From contig NZ_JAHBGB010000037.1 in assembly GCF_018390555.1 (NCBI RefSeq), positions 248,001-312,000 on the forward strand: DNA of 64,000 nucleotides. Direction: 5' to 3'. Position numbers and translations under genes: made by a program. This document shows positions 1-8,436 of the stretch, piece by piece; the first letter of the stretch is position 1, and every line of letters starts with the position of its first letter. The notes under the pieces are model-generated. The model was given only the letters and a program-made list of their open reading frames with translations, made no database searches and had not been told where the DNA came from. The DNA is from Ancylobacter oerskovii (lineage in GTDB: Bacteria; Pseudomonadota; Alphaproteobacteria; Rhizobiales; Xanthobacteraceae).

Positions 1-686
1 ACAGCCTGCACCCGTTCCACAAGCTGCTGCACGGCGGCGAGCTGAATTTCGGCCAGGTGCAGGCCTGGGCGCTCAACCGCTACTACTACCAGGCGATGAT
101 CCCGGTGAAGGATTCCTCGATCCTGGCGCGGATCGAGAGCCCGGAATTGCGGCGCGTCTGGCGCCAGCGCATCATCGACCATGACGGCGACCGGGAAGGC
201 GAGGGCGGCATCGCCCGCTGGCTCAAGCTGACCGACGGCCTCGGCCTCGACCGGGACTACGTCACCTCGCTCGCGGGCCTGCTGCCGGCCACCCGCTTCG
301 CGGTCGAGGCCTATGTGCATTTCGTGCGCGACAAGACGCTGCTGGAAGCCATCGCCTCCTCGCTCACGGAGATGTTCTCGCCGGGCATCATCGGCGAGCG
401 TGTGGCGGGCATGCTGAAGAACTATGATTTCGTCTCCAAGGAGACGCTCGCCTATTTCGACAAGCGCCTCACCGAGGCGCCGCGCGATGCCGATTTCGCA
501 CTGGATTACGTCAAGCGCCACGCCCGCACCCCGGAGCAGCAGCAGCAGGCGATCCGGGCGCTGGAATTCAAATGCGACGTGCTGTGGGTGCAGCTCGATG
601 CGCTCTATTTCGCTTATGTCGATCCGGCCATGCCCTATCCCGGCGCCTTCGTGCCGGCGGGCGTGCGGATCGCGCAGGAGGCCTGA
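1..686 (+). CDS. pqqC: Pyrroloquinoline-quinone synthase PqqC, 5' end cut by window edge
   Basis: PqqC is the cofactor-free oxidase that catalyses the last step of PQQ synthesis: ring closure and eight-electron oxidation of AHQQ. The frame is open from base 3 with no start, so the N-terminus lies outside the window; 227 residues are visible, against about 250 in the family. The opening HPFHKLLHGGELN and then QAWALNRYYYQ are characteristic PqqC sequences from its all-helical, haem-oxygenase-like fold. It is followed without a gap by pqqD and pqqE. pqqA and pqqB are expected upstream, out of view. Confidence 0.95.
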   Translation, partial: SLHPFHKLLHGGELNFGQVQAWALNRYYYQAMIPVKDSSILARIESPELRRVWRQRIIDHDGDREGEGGIARWLKLTDGLGLDRDYVTSLAGLLPATRFAVEAYVHFVRDKTLLEAIASSLTEMFSPGIIGERVAGMLKNYDFVSKETLAYFDKRLTEAPRDADFALDYVKRHARTPEQQQQAIRALEFKCDVLWVQLDALYFAYVDPAMPYPGAFVPAGVRIAQEA

Positions 687-989
687 ATGACCACTGAGGC
701 CGCGAGCGCCCGCCTTCCCGCCGCCGGCGTTCCCCGGCTCGCGCGCGGGGTGCGGCTGCGCCATGACGAGGCGCGCGGCCAGTGGGTGCTGCTGGCGCCC
801 GAGCGGGTGCTGCAGCCCGATCCGGTGGCGGTGGAGATCCTGAAGCGGGTCGACGGCGAGCGCTCGATCGACGCCATCATCGACGACCTGATCCTCGCCT
901 TCTCGGTGGAACGCGGGCGCGTCGCCGCCGATGTCGACGCCTTCCTCGCCGGCCTCGTCGAGAAGGGCATGGTGGAGGTGGCGTCATGA
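687..989 (+). CDS. pqqD: PQQ peptide chaperone PqqD
   Basis: This is a 100-residue protein of the PqqD family. PqqD binds the precursor peptide PqqA and presents it to the radical SAM enzyme PqqE. The ATG directly follows the pqqC stop, and the stop overlaps the pqqE start, so translation is coupled. The sequence shows the winged-helix core expected of the family: [19 protein letters not shown], then a helical [13 protein letters not shown], then IDAIIDDL. The N-terminal 20 residues are alanine- and arginine-rich and probably flexible. Confidence 0.94.
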   Translation: MTTEAASARLPAAGVPRLARGVRLRHDEARGQWVLLAPERVLQPDPVAVEILKRVDGERSIDAIIDDLILAFSVERGRVAADVDAFLAGLVEKGMVEVAS

Positions 990-2131
990 ACGTCGTTCCG
1001 CGTTCCGAACCGATCGCCGCGCCCGTCGCGGTGCCGCTGCCGGTGCCCTACGGCATGCTGGCGGAGCTGACGCATCGCTGCCCGCTGATGTGTCCCTACT
1101 GTTCCAACCCGGTGGAGCTCGACCGCCGCAATGCCGAGCTCGATACCGAGAGCTGGCTGCGCGTCTTCGGAGAGGCGGCCCGGCTCGGCGTGCTGCAGGT
1201 GCACCTGTCCGGCGGCGAACCGACGGCGCGGCGCGATCTCGAGGAGATGATCCGCCACTGCGTGAAGGTGGGGCTCTACACCAACCTGATCACCGCCGGC
1301 GTCGGCGTCACGCCCGAGCGGTTGCAAGCGATCTCGGAGGCCGGTGTCGACCACATCCAGCTCTCCTTCCAGGGCGCGACGGCGGAGGTGACCGACCATG
1401 TGTCGAACTTCAGGGGCGCGCATGAGAGGAAGCTGGCGGTGGCGCGCGAGGTGCGCCGGCTCGGCATTCCCCTGACCATCAATTCGGTGGTGCACCGCGC
1501 CAATATCCACCAAATCCCGGACTTCCTCGAACTGGCGCTGAGCCTCGGCGCCAAGCGCATCGAGATCGCCCATGCGCAATATTACGGCTGGGCGTTGCGC
1601 AACCGCGGCGCGCTGATGCCGACGCGCGAGCAGGTGTTCGAGGCGCTCGACGTGGTGGAGGAAGCGCGCGAGCGGCTGAAGGGCGTGCTCACCATCGACG
1701 CCGTGGTGCCGGACTATTACGCCAAATACCCCAAGGCCTGCATGAACGGATGGGGCCGGCAGTCGCTGAACGTCACCCCGTCCGGCAAGGTGCTGCCCTG
1801 CCACGCCGCCGAGACCATCCCGAATCTCGACTTCTGGAACGTGCGCGAGCATTCGCTGGCCGAGATCTGGCAGGCCTCGCCGGCCTTCAATGCCTTTCGC
1901 GGCACCGACTGGATGCCGGAGCTCTGCCGCTCCTGCGAGCGCAAGGAGAAGGATTGGGGTGGCTGCCGCTGCCAGGCGATGGCGATCGCCGGCGATGCCG
2001 CCGCCACCGATCCCGCCTGCCACAAATCGCCGCTTCATGGCCATCTGCTGGCATTGGCGGAAGCCGATGCGGCGGCGGGCGTGACGGATTACGACTATCG
2101 CCGCTTCACGACCCCTGACCGGGCGCAGTGA
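986..2131 (+). CDS. pqqE: PqqA peptide cyclase PqqE (radical SAM, SPASM)
   Basis: PqqE joins the Glu and Tyr side chains of PqqA, the first step of PQQ formation. The ATG at 986 overlaps the pqqD stop (ATGA), giving 381 residues, the usual family length; the frame stays open further upstream but that part is a shadow of pqqD. The radical SAM cluster motif is Cys32-Cys36-Cys39 (CPLMCPYC), followed by the SAM-contacting HLSGGEP. The C-terminal SPASM region, from about residue 255, contains the auxiliary-cluster cysteines ([28 protein letters not shown]). Confidence 0.96.
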   Translation: MNVVPRSEPIAAPVAVPLPVPYGMLAELTHRCPLMCPYCSNPVELDRRNAELDTESWLRVFGEAARLGVLQVHLSGGEPTARRDLEEMIRHCVKVGLYTNLITAGVGVTPERLQAISEAGVDHIQLSFQGATAEVTDHVSNFRGAHERKLAVAREVRRLGIPLTINSVVHRANIHQIPDFLELALSLGAKRIEIAHAQYYGWALRNRGALMPTREQVFEALDVVEEARERLKGVLTIDAVVPDYYAKYPKACMNGWGRQSLNVTPSGKVLPCHAAETIPNLDFWNVREHSLAEIWQASPAFNAFRGTDWMPELCRSCERKEKDWGGCRCQAMAIAGDAAATDPACHKSPLHGHLLALAEADAAAGVTDYDYRRFTTPDRAQ

Positions 2132-2149
2132 CGCCTTTCGGAGCCCAGC

Positions 2150-2863
2150 ATGCGTCTGATGTCTCGCCTTCCGCTCTACCGCCACACGCTTCGTCTCGCC
2201 GTCGCGGCGGTTCTTGTCGGCGCCGTCGTGCTGCCGGCGGGGGCCGCGATCGCCCAGCCCGACCCGGTCGAGCTGTTCTTCGAGACGCCCTATCTCGCCA
2301 AGCTGCCCGATGGCAGCCAGGTGTCCTACACCTATGCCCACACCACGGCGCGGAAGGATCTCGGCGACAGCTTCGACGAGAGCATGCAACTCACCCTGGT
2401 GCCGGCGCCGGAGGATGCCGCCAAGCAGATCGCCAAGGTCGACATTCGTCGCGGCGAGGCGGAGCAGGGCGCGGGCCCGTTCCCGGCCCTGAGCAATCCG
2501 CTGACGCTGGTGCTGCTGGAGCGCGAGGCGAAGGAGATCACCGAGCTCAGCAAGGGCAGCCCCTACTATATCCGCAACCGCCTGCGCGAGGCGCTGGCCA
2601 CTGCGAAGGTCGAGCCCGCCACCTTCGACTACAAGGGCAAGACGATCACCGGCTGGAAGATGATCATGACGCCCTTCGCCGAGGATCCGCACAAGCAGCA
2701 ACTGGCGGAGCTCATCAACCGCCGCTACGAATTCCTGTTCTCGGACGAGGTGCCGGGCGGCCTCTATGCGGCGCGCGTCGCGACGCCGCAGGCCGATGGC
2801 AAGGCAAACCTCATCGAGACGCGCCTGACCATCGACGGCGCCGCCGCGCCCGCCACGAAGTAG
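2150..2863 (+). CDS. Exported protein of unknown function downstream of pqqE
   Basis: A 237-residue protein whose first ~35 residues form a signal peptide (basic start, hydrophobic VAAVLVGAVVLPAGA, cleavage probably near AIAQ). I do not recognise the mature domain; it alternates short beta-type segments (VSYTYAH, MQLTLVPAP) with a helical middle. It starts 18 bases after the pqqE stop on the same strand, so it is probably cotranscribed with the pqq genes and acts in the periplasm, where PQQ enzymes work. A link to PQQ export or quinoprotein assembly is inference from position only. Confidence 0.72.
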   Translation: MRLMSRLPLYRHTLRLAVAAVLVGAVVLPAGAAIAQPDPVELFFETPYLAKLPDGSQVSYTYAHTTARKDLGDSFDESMQLTLVPAPEDAAKQIAKVDIRRGEAEQGAGPFPALSNPLTLVLLEREAKEITELSKGSPYYIRNRLREALATAKVEPATFDYKGKTITGWKMIMTPFAEDPHKQQLAELINRRYEFLFSDEVPGGLYAARVATPQADGKANLIETRLTIDGAAAPATK

Positions 2864-2942
2864 GGCGCCTGCCCGCGCGGCGCGGAGCCGGGCGGGTCAA
2901 TCGCTTGAACGCCGGTCAACGGCGAAGAAAGGGAGCAACGCC

Positions 2943-3425
2943 ATGCCTCGCTTCATGCGTCATTTCTCTGCGGCTGCCATCGGCCTGTGCCTCAGCCTTG
3001 CCGGCGGTGGCGCCTTCGCCCAGGCGGTCACTCCGGGACCGGCAGCCGTGCCCGGCGCGCCGGCGGGCGGGGATCCGGCCGGCGTGCTCGTCGGCCCGGC
3101 GGGGGTGAGCCGGCCGGCGCCGACCGCCAATGTGCCGCCGGGCTTCATCAACGACTATCCCACCGTCGCGCGGGCGGACTACGTCTTCGGCTGCATGGCC
3201 GCCAACGGCCAGAGCCGGCCGGCACTGGAGAAGTGCTCCTGCTCCATCGACACCATCGCGACCATCCTGCCCTATGAGAAATATGTCGAGGCGGAGACGA
3301 TCCTCAGCGTCGGCCAGGTCGCCGGCCAGCAGGCCGAGATCTTCCGCTCCACCGGCATGTTCCGCGACATGGTGGCCGATCTGCGCCGGGCGCAGGCCGA
3401 GGCCGAGGTCACCTGCTTCTACTGA
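2943..3425 (+). CDS. Exported cysteine-containing protein of unknown function
   Basis: A 160-residue protein with a clear signal peptide (AAAIGLCLSLAGGGAFAQ). A Pro/Ala/Gly-rich linker runs to about residue 65, followed by a compact domain. The mature part holds four cysteines (Cys84, the pair Cys98 and Cys100 in EKCSCSID, and Cys158 near the C-terminus), which suggests disulfides or a metal/haem site; there is no CxxCH, so it is not a c-type cytochrome. It lies 79 bases after the previous secreted protein and faces the SoxYZ-like gene. I infer a role near periplasmic quinoproteins. Confidence 0.7.
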   Translation: MPRFMRHFSAAAIGLCLSLAGGGAFAQAVTPGPAAVPGAPAGGDPAGVLVGPAGVSRPAPTANVPPGFINDYPTVARADYVFGCMAANGQSRPALEKCSCSIDTIATILPYEKYVEAETILSVGQVAGQQAEIFRSTGMFRDMVADLRRAQAEAEVTCFY

Positions 3426-3504
3426 GGAGCCTCGCGCAGCGGCGGGGCGTGATCGCCCTGTGCCGCGGGATGGGGAGGCCGACGAGGAGCTGTCGGGCCC
3501 GCGG

Positions 3505-3525
3505 CCCGGCCGCTCGGCGGCCGGG
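3505..3525. terminator. GC hairpin between convergent genes
   Basis: A perfect 8-bp stem (CCCGGCCG / CGGCCGGG) with a 5-base loop lies between two convergent genes. There is no U-run on either side, so if it terminates it does so as a rho-assisted or bidirectional structure. Confidence 0.45.
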
Positions 3526-3572
3526 ATGCCCCTCCGCAGAGAGGCTGAACCGTCCGCTCAGCCCGCCCCCGT

Positions 3573-4439
3573 TCAGCCCGCCGGCTGCAACGCGCCTTCG
3601 AAGGCCCGCCCGTCGGTGTCGCCGGCATCGACATGGATCTGCTGGCCGGTCGGCTCGAAGGAGAATTGCAGGTTCGGATCCTCGCTCAGCGAGATGCCGC
3701 CCTCCATGGAGAGGATGAGCGCGTCGCCCTGCTTGACCTCGATATGGTCGACATATTTGGCGGGAATGTAGAGCCGCGTGACCTGGTCCATCTGCAGGCC
3801 GGAATAGTTGGGATGCCGGATCATCAGCTGGACGCGGGCGAAGCGGCTGGCCTTGGTCGCGTCGCCCAGCTGGCCGGGCTGCACCAGCCGCAGCTTCATC
3901 TGGCCGATATTCTTGAGCGCCGCCTCTTCGTCCTTCATCGCCGGGGCGGAGCAGCCGCCCGACGCCTTGACGAAACGCTGCGTCATCTGCAGCGAGCCGT
4001 CCGAGAGTTGCGCCACCGCCCGTATATAGCTGTAGGAATTGACCCGCAGCCGGGTGGCGAGGGCGAGGTCCCGCCTGTCGCCGCCGAAGGTGAAGGTGGC
4101 GGCGACAGGGGCGGGATTCTCGTCGACGATGAGCGTGAGCTTCTGGATGGTGCGGGCATCGCCCGGCGGCAGCGTCACGGCGACCTCGACGGGCACCATG
4201 GCGGCGTCCTCCGCCCGGACGGGGGCGGAGAGCGTGACCAGCGTGCCGGCATCGAAGACCGGCCGCTCGCCGAACACGTCGGGCTTCAGCGCCTGCCAGG
4301 TGGCGCCTGCCGTTGCGTCCACCGTGGCGCCTGCCGTGGCATCGGCGCTAGCCTCCTGCGCCGCACCGGCGGCGGTGAGGGCGACAAGCAGCGTCGCGGT
4401 CATGATCGAGGTGGCGAGGATGGCCTTGGCGAGGCGCAT
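3573..4439 (-). CDS. Quinoprotein-dehydrogenase-associated fused SoxYZ-like carrier
   Basis: A 288-residue secreted protein in which a SoxY-like domain and a SoxZ-like domain are fused. The SoxY half ends in VKASGGCSAP, corresponding to the C-terminal Gly-Gly-Cys swinging arm that carries the sulfur adduct in SoxY. The SoxZ half follows (about residues 190-280: MIRHPNYSGLQMDQVT ... YVDHIEVKQGDALI). A signal peptide covers about residues 1-28, then an Ala/Thr/Asp-rich repeat linker (ATAGATVDATAGAT). This fused family is known next to PQQ-dependent dehydrogenase genes, which matches the pqq operon here. Its substrate is unknown. The start has a GGGAGAG ribosome site. Confidence 0.85.
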   Translation of the reverse strand: MRLAKAILATSIMTATLLVALTAAGAAQEASADATAGATVDATAGATWQALKPDVFGERPVFDAGTLVTLSAPVRAEDAAMVPVEVAVTLPPGDARTIQKLTLIVDENPAPVAATFTFGGDRRDLALATRLRVNSYSYIRAVAQLSDGSLQMTQRFVKASGGCSAPAMKDEEAALKNIGQMKLRLVQPGQLGDATKASRFARVQLMIRHPNYSGLQMDQVTRLYIPAKYVDHIEVKQGDALILSMEGGISLSEDPNLQFSFEPTGQQIHVDAGDTDGRAFEGALQPAG

Positions 4440-4458
4440 GACAACTCTCCCTGTCCGC

Positions 4459-4485
4459 CCGCCGGGTCATTGGCCTGCCCGGCGG
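4459..4485. terminator. GC hairpin upstream of the SoxYZ-like gene
   Basis: An 8-bp perfect stem (CCGCCGGG / CCCGGCGG) with an 11-base loop lies between the end of the MFS gene and the start of the SoxYZ-like gene, both on the minus strand. It could end the aldo/keto reductase-MFS transcript. No U-run is present. Confidence 0.35.
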
Positions 4486-4584
4486 TTCGAGTGGAGATCA
4501 TACGCCTGCGCGACGTGGATTGCAGGTCAAATCATCGTTCGCCGGCGCGGCCGAAGGACCCGGCCGCGCCGCGCGTCGTTCGCG

Positions 4585-5793
4585 TCAGGCCCGGCAGGGC
4601 TGCGGGGCGGCGCGGGTGCGGGCGAGCCACACCAGCGCCAGGCCGCCCGCCGCCAGCAGGCCGCCGGCGAGCGGCACCGCCTGATAGCCGAGGCCGAGGC
4701 TGATCACGCCGCCGCCCACCGCGGCCCCCAGCGCGTTGCCGAGATTGAAGGCGCCGATATTGATCGCCGAGGCGAGGCCGGGCGCCTCGGCGGCGGCCTG
4801 CATCACCCGCATCTGCACCGGCGGCACGATGGCGAAGGTCGCCGCACCCCAGACCAGCAGGCCGATCGCGGCACCGACAGGGGTGGTGAGCGCCAGCGGC
4901 AGCACGGCCATGATGAGGGCGAGCGCGGCGAGGAAGATCATCGTCGCACCGTCGAGGGACCAGTCGGCGAGCCGGCCGCCTAGCCCGTTGCCGAGGGTGA
5001 AGCCGACGCCGATCAGCACCAGAGCGAGGGTGACGAAGGCGTTGGAGGCGCCGGTCAGCTCCGCCAGCACCGGGGCGACATAGGTGTAGAGGGTGAACAT
5101 GGCGCCGGCGCCGAGCACGGTGGTCGCCATGGCGAGCAGCACGGCGGGGCGGGTGAGCACGCCGAGCTCGCGCCGCACGTCGGGCACCTTGCCGGCCTCG
5201 CCCCTCGGCAGGGCCAGCCACAGCGCGGCGATGGCAACGAGGCCGAGCACGGCGGTGCCGGCGAAGGCCATGCGCCAGCCGATCTGCTGGCCGACCCAGG
5301 TGGCGGCCGGCACGCCGCCTATATTGGCGATGGTCAGCCCCATGAACATGGTCGCCACCGCGCTGGCCTGCTTCTCCTTCGGCACCACGCTGGCCGCGAC
5401 GATGGCGCCGAGGCCGAAGAACGCGCCGTGATTGAGGCTGGTGACCAGGCGGGAGGCGAGCAGGGTGTAATAGTCCGGCGACAGCGCCGAGAGCAGGTTG
5501 CCGAGGGTGAAGATGCCCATCAGCAGCATCAGCGCGGTGCGTTTGCCGAAGCGGCTGAAGGCGAGCGTCATCACCGGCGCGCCGACCATCACGCCGATGG
5601 CATAGGCGCTCACCAGCAGCCCGGCGGTGGGGATCGACACGTCGACGCCCTCGGCGATCACCGGCAGCAGGCCCATCGGGGCGAATTCGGTGGTGCCGAT
5701 GCCGAAGGCGCCGATGGCAAGGGCCAGAAGCGGCCAGCGGCTGTCGCCGGCGTCACGCGCGCCGGTCCTCGTCTGCGAAGCAATCGCGTCCAT
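4585..5793 (-). CDS. MFS transporter, DHA1 (AraJ/Cmx-like) family
   Basis: A 402-residue protein with about 12 hydrophobic segments, the usual size for 12-TM major facilitator exporters. The start region (LALAIGAFGIGTTEFAPMGLLPVIAEGVDVS) and the loop after helix 2 (FSRFGKRTALMLLMGIF) match the DHA1 drug/sugar efflux group of AraJ and chloramphenicol exporters. An AAGGAG ribosome site precedes the ATG. It begins 14 bases after the aldo/keto reductase gene, so the two form an operon. The exported compound cannot be read from sequence. Confidence 0.88.
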   Translation of the reverse strand: MDAIASQTRTGARDAGDSRWPLLALAIGAFGIGTTEFAPMGLLPVIAEGVDVSIPTAGLLVSAYAIGVMVGAPVMTLAFSRFGKRTALMLLMGIFTLGNLLSALSPDYYTLLASRLVTSLNHGAFFGLGAIVAASVVPKEKQASAVATMFMGLTIANIGGVPAATWVGQQIGWRMAFAGTAVLGLVAIAALWLALPRGEAGKVPDVRRELGVLTRPAVLLAMATTVLGAGAMFTLYTYVAPVLAELTGASNAFVTLALVLIGVGFTLGNGLGGRLADWSLDGATMIFLAALALIMAVLPLALTTPVGAAIGLLVWGAATFAIVPPVQMRVMQAAAEAPGLASAINIGAFNLGNALGAAVGGGVISLGLGYQAVPLAGGLLAAGGLALVWLARTRAAPQPCRA

Positions 5794-5807
5794 GATCCGG
5801 CTCCTTC

Positions 5808-6632
5808 CTAAGCGTCCCAGGCCGGCGCCAGGCCGGCCGGGCTGACCAGGCGCCCGTCGGGCCGGGCGAGCCCGCCGATCGCCGCCATGTCCGTGTCGCT
5901 GAGGACGAAGTCGAACACGGCGAAGTTCTCGGCGACCCGCTCGGGCTTCGCGGTCTTGGACAGCACGACGAAGCCCTGCTGGATGAGCCAGCGCAGCGCC
6001 ACCTGCGCGGCGCTCTTGCCGTGGGTCTCGCCGATGGCGCGCAGCAGCGGATCGCGCGGCACCGCCCCGTCGGCCATCGCGAAATAGGCGGTCAGGCTGA
6101 CGCCCGCCGCGGCGGCGGCCTGCGCCATCGCCCGCTGGTCGAGATAGGGGTGCATCTCGATCTGGTTGGTGACGATGGGGGCGGCGCTCCGCGCCACGGA
6201 TTCGCGAAGCTGGGCGATATTCTGGTTGCTGACGCCGATATGGCGGGCATGGCCGGCGGCCTGTACCGCGTTCAGCAGGTCGATCTGGTCGGCGATCGCC
6301 ACCTTGTCGCCGGGCCAGTGCAGCAGCAGCAGGTCCACCTGGTCGACCTTCAGCTTGTCGAGGCTCTCGGCCACCGAGGCGGCGAAGCGCTCGGGGCTGT
6401 AATTGTCGACCCAGACCTTGGTGGTGAGGAACAGCTGGTCGCGCCGCGCACCGGCCGCTTGCAGGGCGCGCCCGAGCGCGGCCTCGTTACCGTAGATCTG
6501 CGCGGTGTCGAAATGGGTGAAGCCGGCTTCGAGAGCGGCGGGGACGACCTGCTCGACTTCGGCATCCGACATGCGGAAGACGCCGAAGCCGAGGGCGGGG
6601 ATCCGGGCGCTCCCGGCGGAAACGGTCTGCAT
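5808..6632 (-). CDS. Aldo/keto reductase
   Basis: A 274-residue NADPH-dependent TIM-barrel oxidoreductase of the 2,5-diketo-gluconate reductase-like AKR group. Visible family features are FDTAQIYGNEAALGRAL (catalytic Asp and Tyr), LFLTTKVWVDNY (catalytic Lys), LLLHWPGD (catalytic His), IGVSNQN, and the coenzyme-binding VLSKTAKPERVAENF. The ATG has a strong AGGAGGG site. The 177 bases upstream, before the gluconokinase stop, contain an AT-richer stretch around 6735-6780 and probably its promoter. It may reduce ketoaldonates like those of the neighbouring operon, but this is not shown. Confidence 0.9.
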   Translation of the reverse strand: MQTVSAGSARIPALGFGVFRMSDAEVEQVVPAALEAGFTHFDTAQIYGNEAALGRALQAAGARRDQLFLTTKVWVDNYSPERFAASVAESLDKLKVDQVDLLLLHWPGDKVAIADQIDLLNAVQAAGHARHIGVSNQNIAQLRESVARSAAPIVTNQIEMHPYLDQRAMAQAAAAAGVSLTAYFAMADGAVPRDPLLRAIGETHGKSAAQVALRWLIQQGFVVLSKTAKPERVAENFAVFDFVLSDTDMAAIGGLARPDGRLVSPAGLAPAWDA

Positions 6633-6809
6633 GGCAGCCCTCCTGAATGGCTATGCGTGGGCCTCGCCTGGCCACGCGGGTGCGGGCGCGGGCGGGATGG
6701 TGTTGCATGCCGAGATAGGACAGCAGGAGCGACCTGATAATTGGTCTTTCGCCCATATCAGCTATGAAGCGAATTCACAGATCAGCGCCGAGAGTATGCG
6801 GAGCTGGCC

Positions 6810-7328
6810 TCAGCCCCGCCGCTCGCGCGCGCCCGACAGCGCGTCGCGGGCTGCCGCGACGATCTCGGCCGGCGACAGCGTGACCGACAGCCGGAGCGCG
6901 CGCTCATCCGCGTCCGGCGGCTCGAGGGTGGCGATCTGGCTGTCCAGCAGCGAGACGGTGGCGAAATGGCCGGGCCGGGCGCGCATGCGCTCGGCGATCA
7001 CCTCGCGCGGCCCGTCGAGGAAGACGAAGCGCACGCCGTCCAGCCGCTCGCGCAGCACGTCGCGATAGGCCCGCCTCAGCGCCGAGCAGGCGATTACCAC
7101 CGGGCGCTGCGGCGCGGCGCTGGCGGTGTCGCATATGGTGGCGAGCCACGGCCAGCGCATCGCGTCGGTGAGGCCGATGCCCTGCCGCATGCGCGCGACG
7201 TTCTCCGCGCTGTGCAGGCGGTCGGCCTCGATGAACAGGCCGTCGAGCGCGGCCGCGAGCCCCTCGGCAATGGCGCTCTTGCCGCAGCCGGAAACGCCCA
7301 TCACCACGATGAAGTCGGGGGCCGCCAT
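6810..7328 (-). CDS. gntK: Gluconokinase
   Basis: Phosphorylates D-gluconate to 6-phosphogluconate, the entry to the Entner-Doudoroff and pentose phosphate routes. The 172-residue P-loop kinase has Walker A GVSGCGKS near the N-terminus and the GntK signatures FIEADRLHSAENVARMRQGIGLTDAMRWPWL and CSALRRAYRD. The ATG at 7328 has GAGG 8 bases upstream and is preferred over a GTG two codons earlier. It lies 22 bases after the idonate dehydrogenase stop, as the last gene of the sugar-acid operon, so idonate carbon leaves the pathway through this enzyme. Confidence 0.92.
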   Translation of the reverse strand: MAAPDFIVVMGVSGCGKSAIAEGLAAALDGLFIEADRLHSAENVARMRQGIGLTDAMRWPWLATICDTASAAPQRPVVIACSALRRAYRDVLRERLDGVRFVFLDGPREVIAERMRARPGHFATVSLLDSQIATLEPPDADERALRLSVTLSPAEIVAAARDALSGARERRG

Positions 7329-7350
7329 CTTCACATCCTCAACGTAGCGG

Positions 7351-8388
7351 TCAGGCGCCGAAGCGGAACTGCACCTTCATGGCCCGCCGGCGATCGGAGG
7401 CAAGCTCGAAGGCGGCGGCGGCCTCCTCGATCGGGAAATGGCCGGTCAGCAACGGGCGCAGATCCACCGCGCCGGTGGAGACGAGTTCGGCGGCGCGCGC
7501 GAATTCGGTGTCGAAGCGGAAGCTGCCCCTGATCTCCAGCTCCTTGGCGACGATGCTGTTCATCGGCAGCGGCAAGTCGCCGCCGAGCCCGACCAGCACG
7601 ATGGTGCCGCGCGGATGCACGAGCTCGATGGCGCTCGCCAGCGCCCGGGCATTGCCGGAGCATTCCAGCGCCGCATCGACGCGGCCCTTGTCCCGCGCGA
7701 GGTCGGCGAGGGCGTCGGTGCCGCCGGAGACGTCGACGCAGCGCGTCGCGCCGAGCTGCGCGGCGATCGCCAGCGCCTCGGGGGCGATGTCGGTGGCGAT
7801 GATCTCCGCCGCGCCCGCCAGCTTGACGCCGGCGATCACCAGGCAGCCTATGGGGCCGCAACCGGAGACGAGAACCGTCCTGCCCTTCAGGTCCCCGGCC
7901 TGGGCCACGGCGTGCAGCGCCACCGCGAAGGGCTCGCACAGGGCGGCGAGGCCGAGGTCGACCTCCGCTCCGACCTTGATCGCCTGGACGTCCGGTACGG
8001 TCATTTCCTCGCGGAACGCGCCCTGGACATGGGGAAAGCGCATGGCGCTGCCGTAGAAGCGCATGTCGAGGCACTGGTTGTGCAGGCCCTGGCGGCAATA
8101 GTCGCAAGTGCCGCACGGACCCGACGGGTTGACGGCCACCCGGTCGCCGACTGCCACACAGCGGACATCGGCGCCCACCGCCGCCACCGTGCCCGCCACT
8201 TCGTGGCCGAGTACCATGGGCTGCTTGAGCCGGACGGTGCCGAAGCCGCCATTGTGGAAGTAATGCAGGTCCGAGCCGCAAATGCCGCCGGCACCCATGC
8301 GCACCACCACCTCATGCGGTCCCGGCGGGGGAGCGGGCATGGGCTCGATGCGCAGGTCGTGAGGGGCGTGGATGACGATGGCGCGCAT
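7351..8388 (-). CDS. idnD: L-idonate 5-dehydrogenase (zinc-dependent MDR)
   Basis: Oxidises L-idonate to 5-keto-D-gluconate with NAD(P)+. The 345-residue medium-chain dehydrogenase shows the catalytic zinc region (GGICGSDLHYFHNGGFG, GHEVAGTV), the four-cysteine structural zinc site (GPCGTCDYCRQGLHNQC) and a Rossmann motif (VLVSGCGPIGCL). The wording LHYFHNGGFG is typical of the idonate/sorbitol branch. The ATG at 8388 gives the conserved MRAIVIHAP start; an in-frame TTG 24 bases upstream is less likely. It sits between the TRAP transporter and gluconokinase, as the pathway predicts. Confidence 0.9.
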   Translation of the reverse strand: MRAIVIHAPHDLRIEPMPAPPPGPHEVVVRMGAGGICGSDLHYFHNGGFGTVRLKQPMVLGHEVAGTVAAVGADVRCVAVGDRVAVNPSGPCGTCDYCRQGLHNQCLDMRFYGSAMRFPHVQGAFREEMTVPDVQAIKVGAEVDLGLAALCEPFAVALHAVAQAGDLKGRTVLVSGCGPIGCLVIAGVKLAGAAEIIATDIAPEALAIAAQLGATRCVDVSGGTDALADLARDKGRVDAALECSGNARALASAIELVHPRGTIVLVGLGGDLPLPMNSIVAKELEIRGSFRFDTEFARAAELVSTGAVDLRPLLTGHFPIEEAAAAFELASDRRRAMKVQFRFGA

Positions 8389-8436
8389 GGCGAGGGTCCT
8401 CTGGTCTTGCAAGCTCGGGGAGAAGGACGACCCGCG

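Noticed and set aside
635..2701. A 688-codon minus-strand open frame across pqqD, pqqE and the next gene
   Set aside because: It is antisense to PQQ genes with exact family motifs, and its own sequence is low-complexity Arg/Ala/Gly/His.
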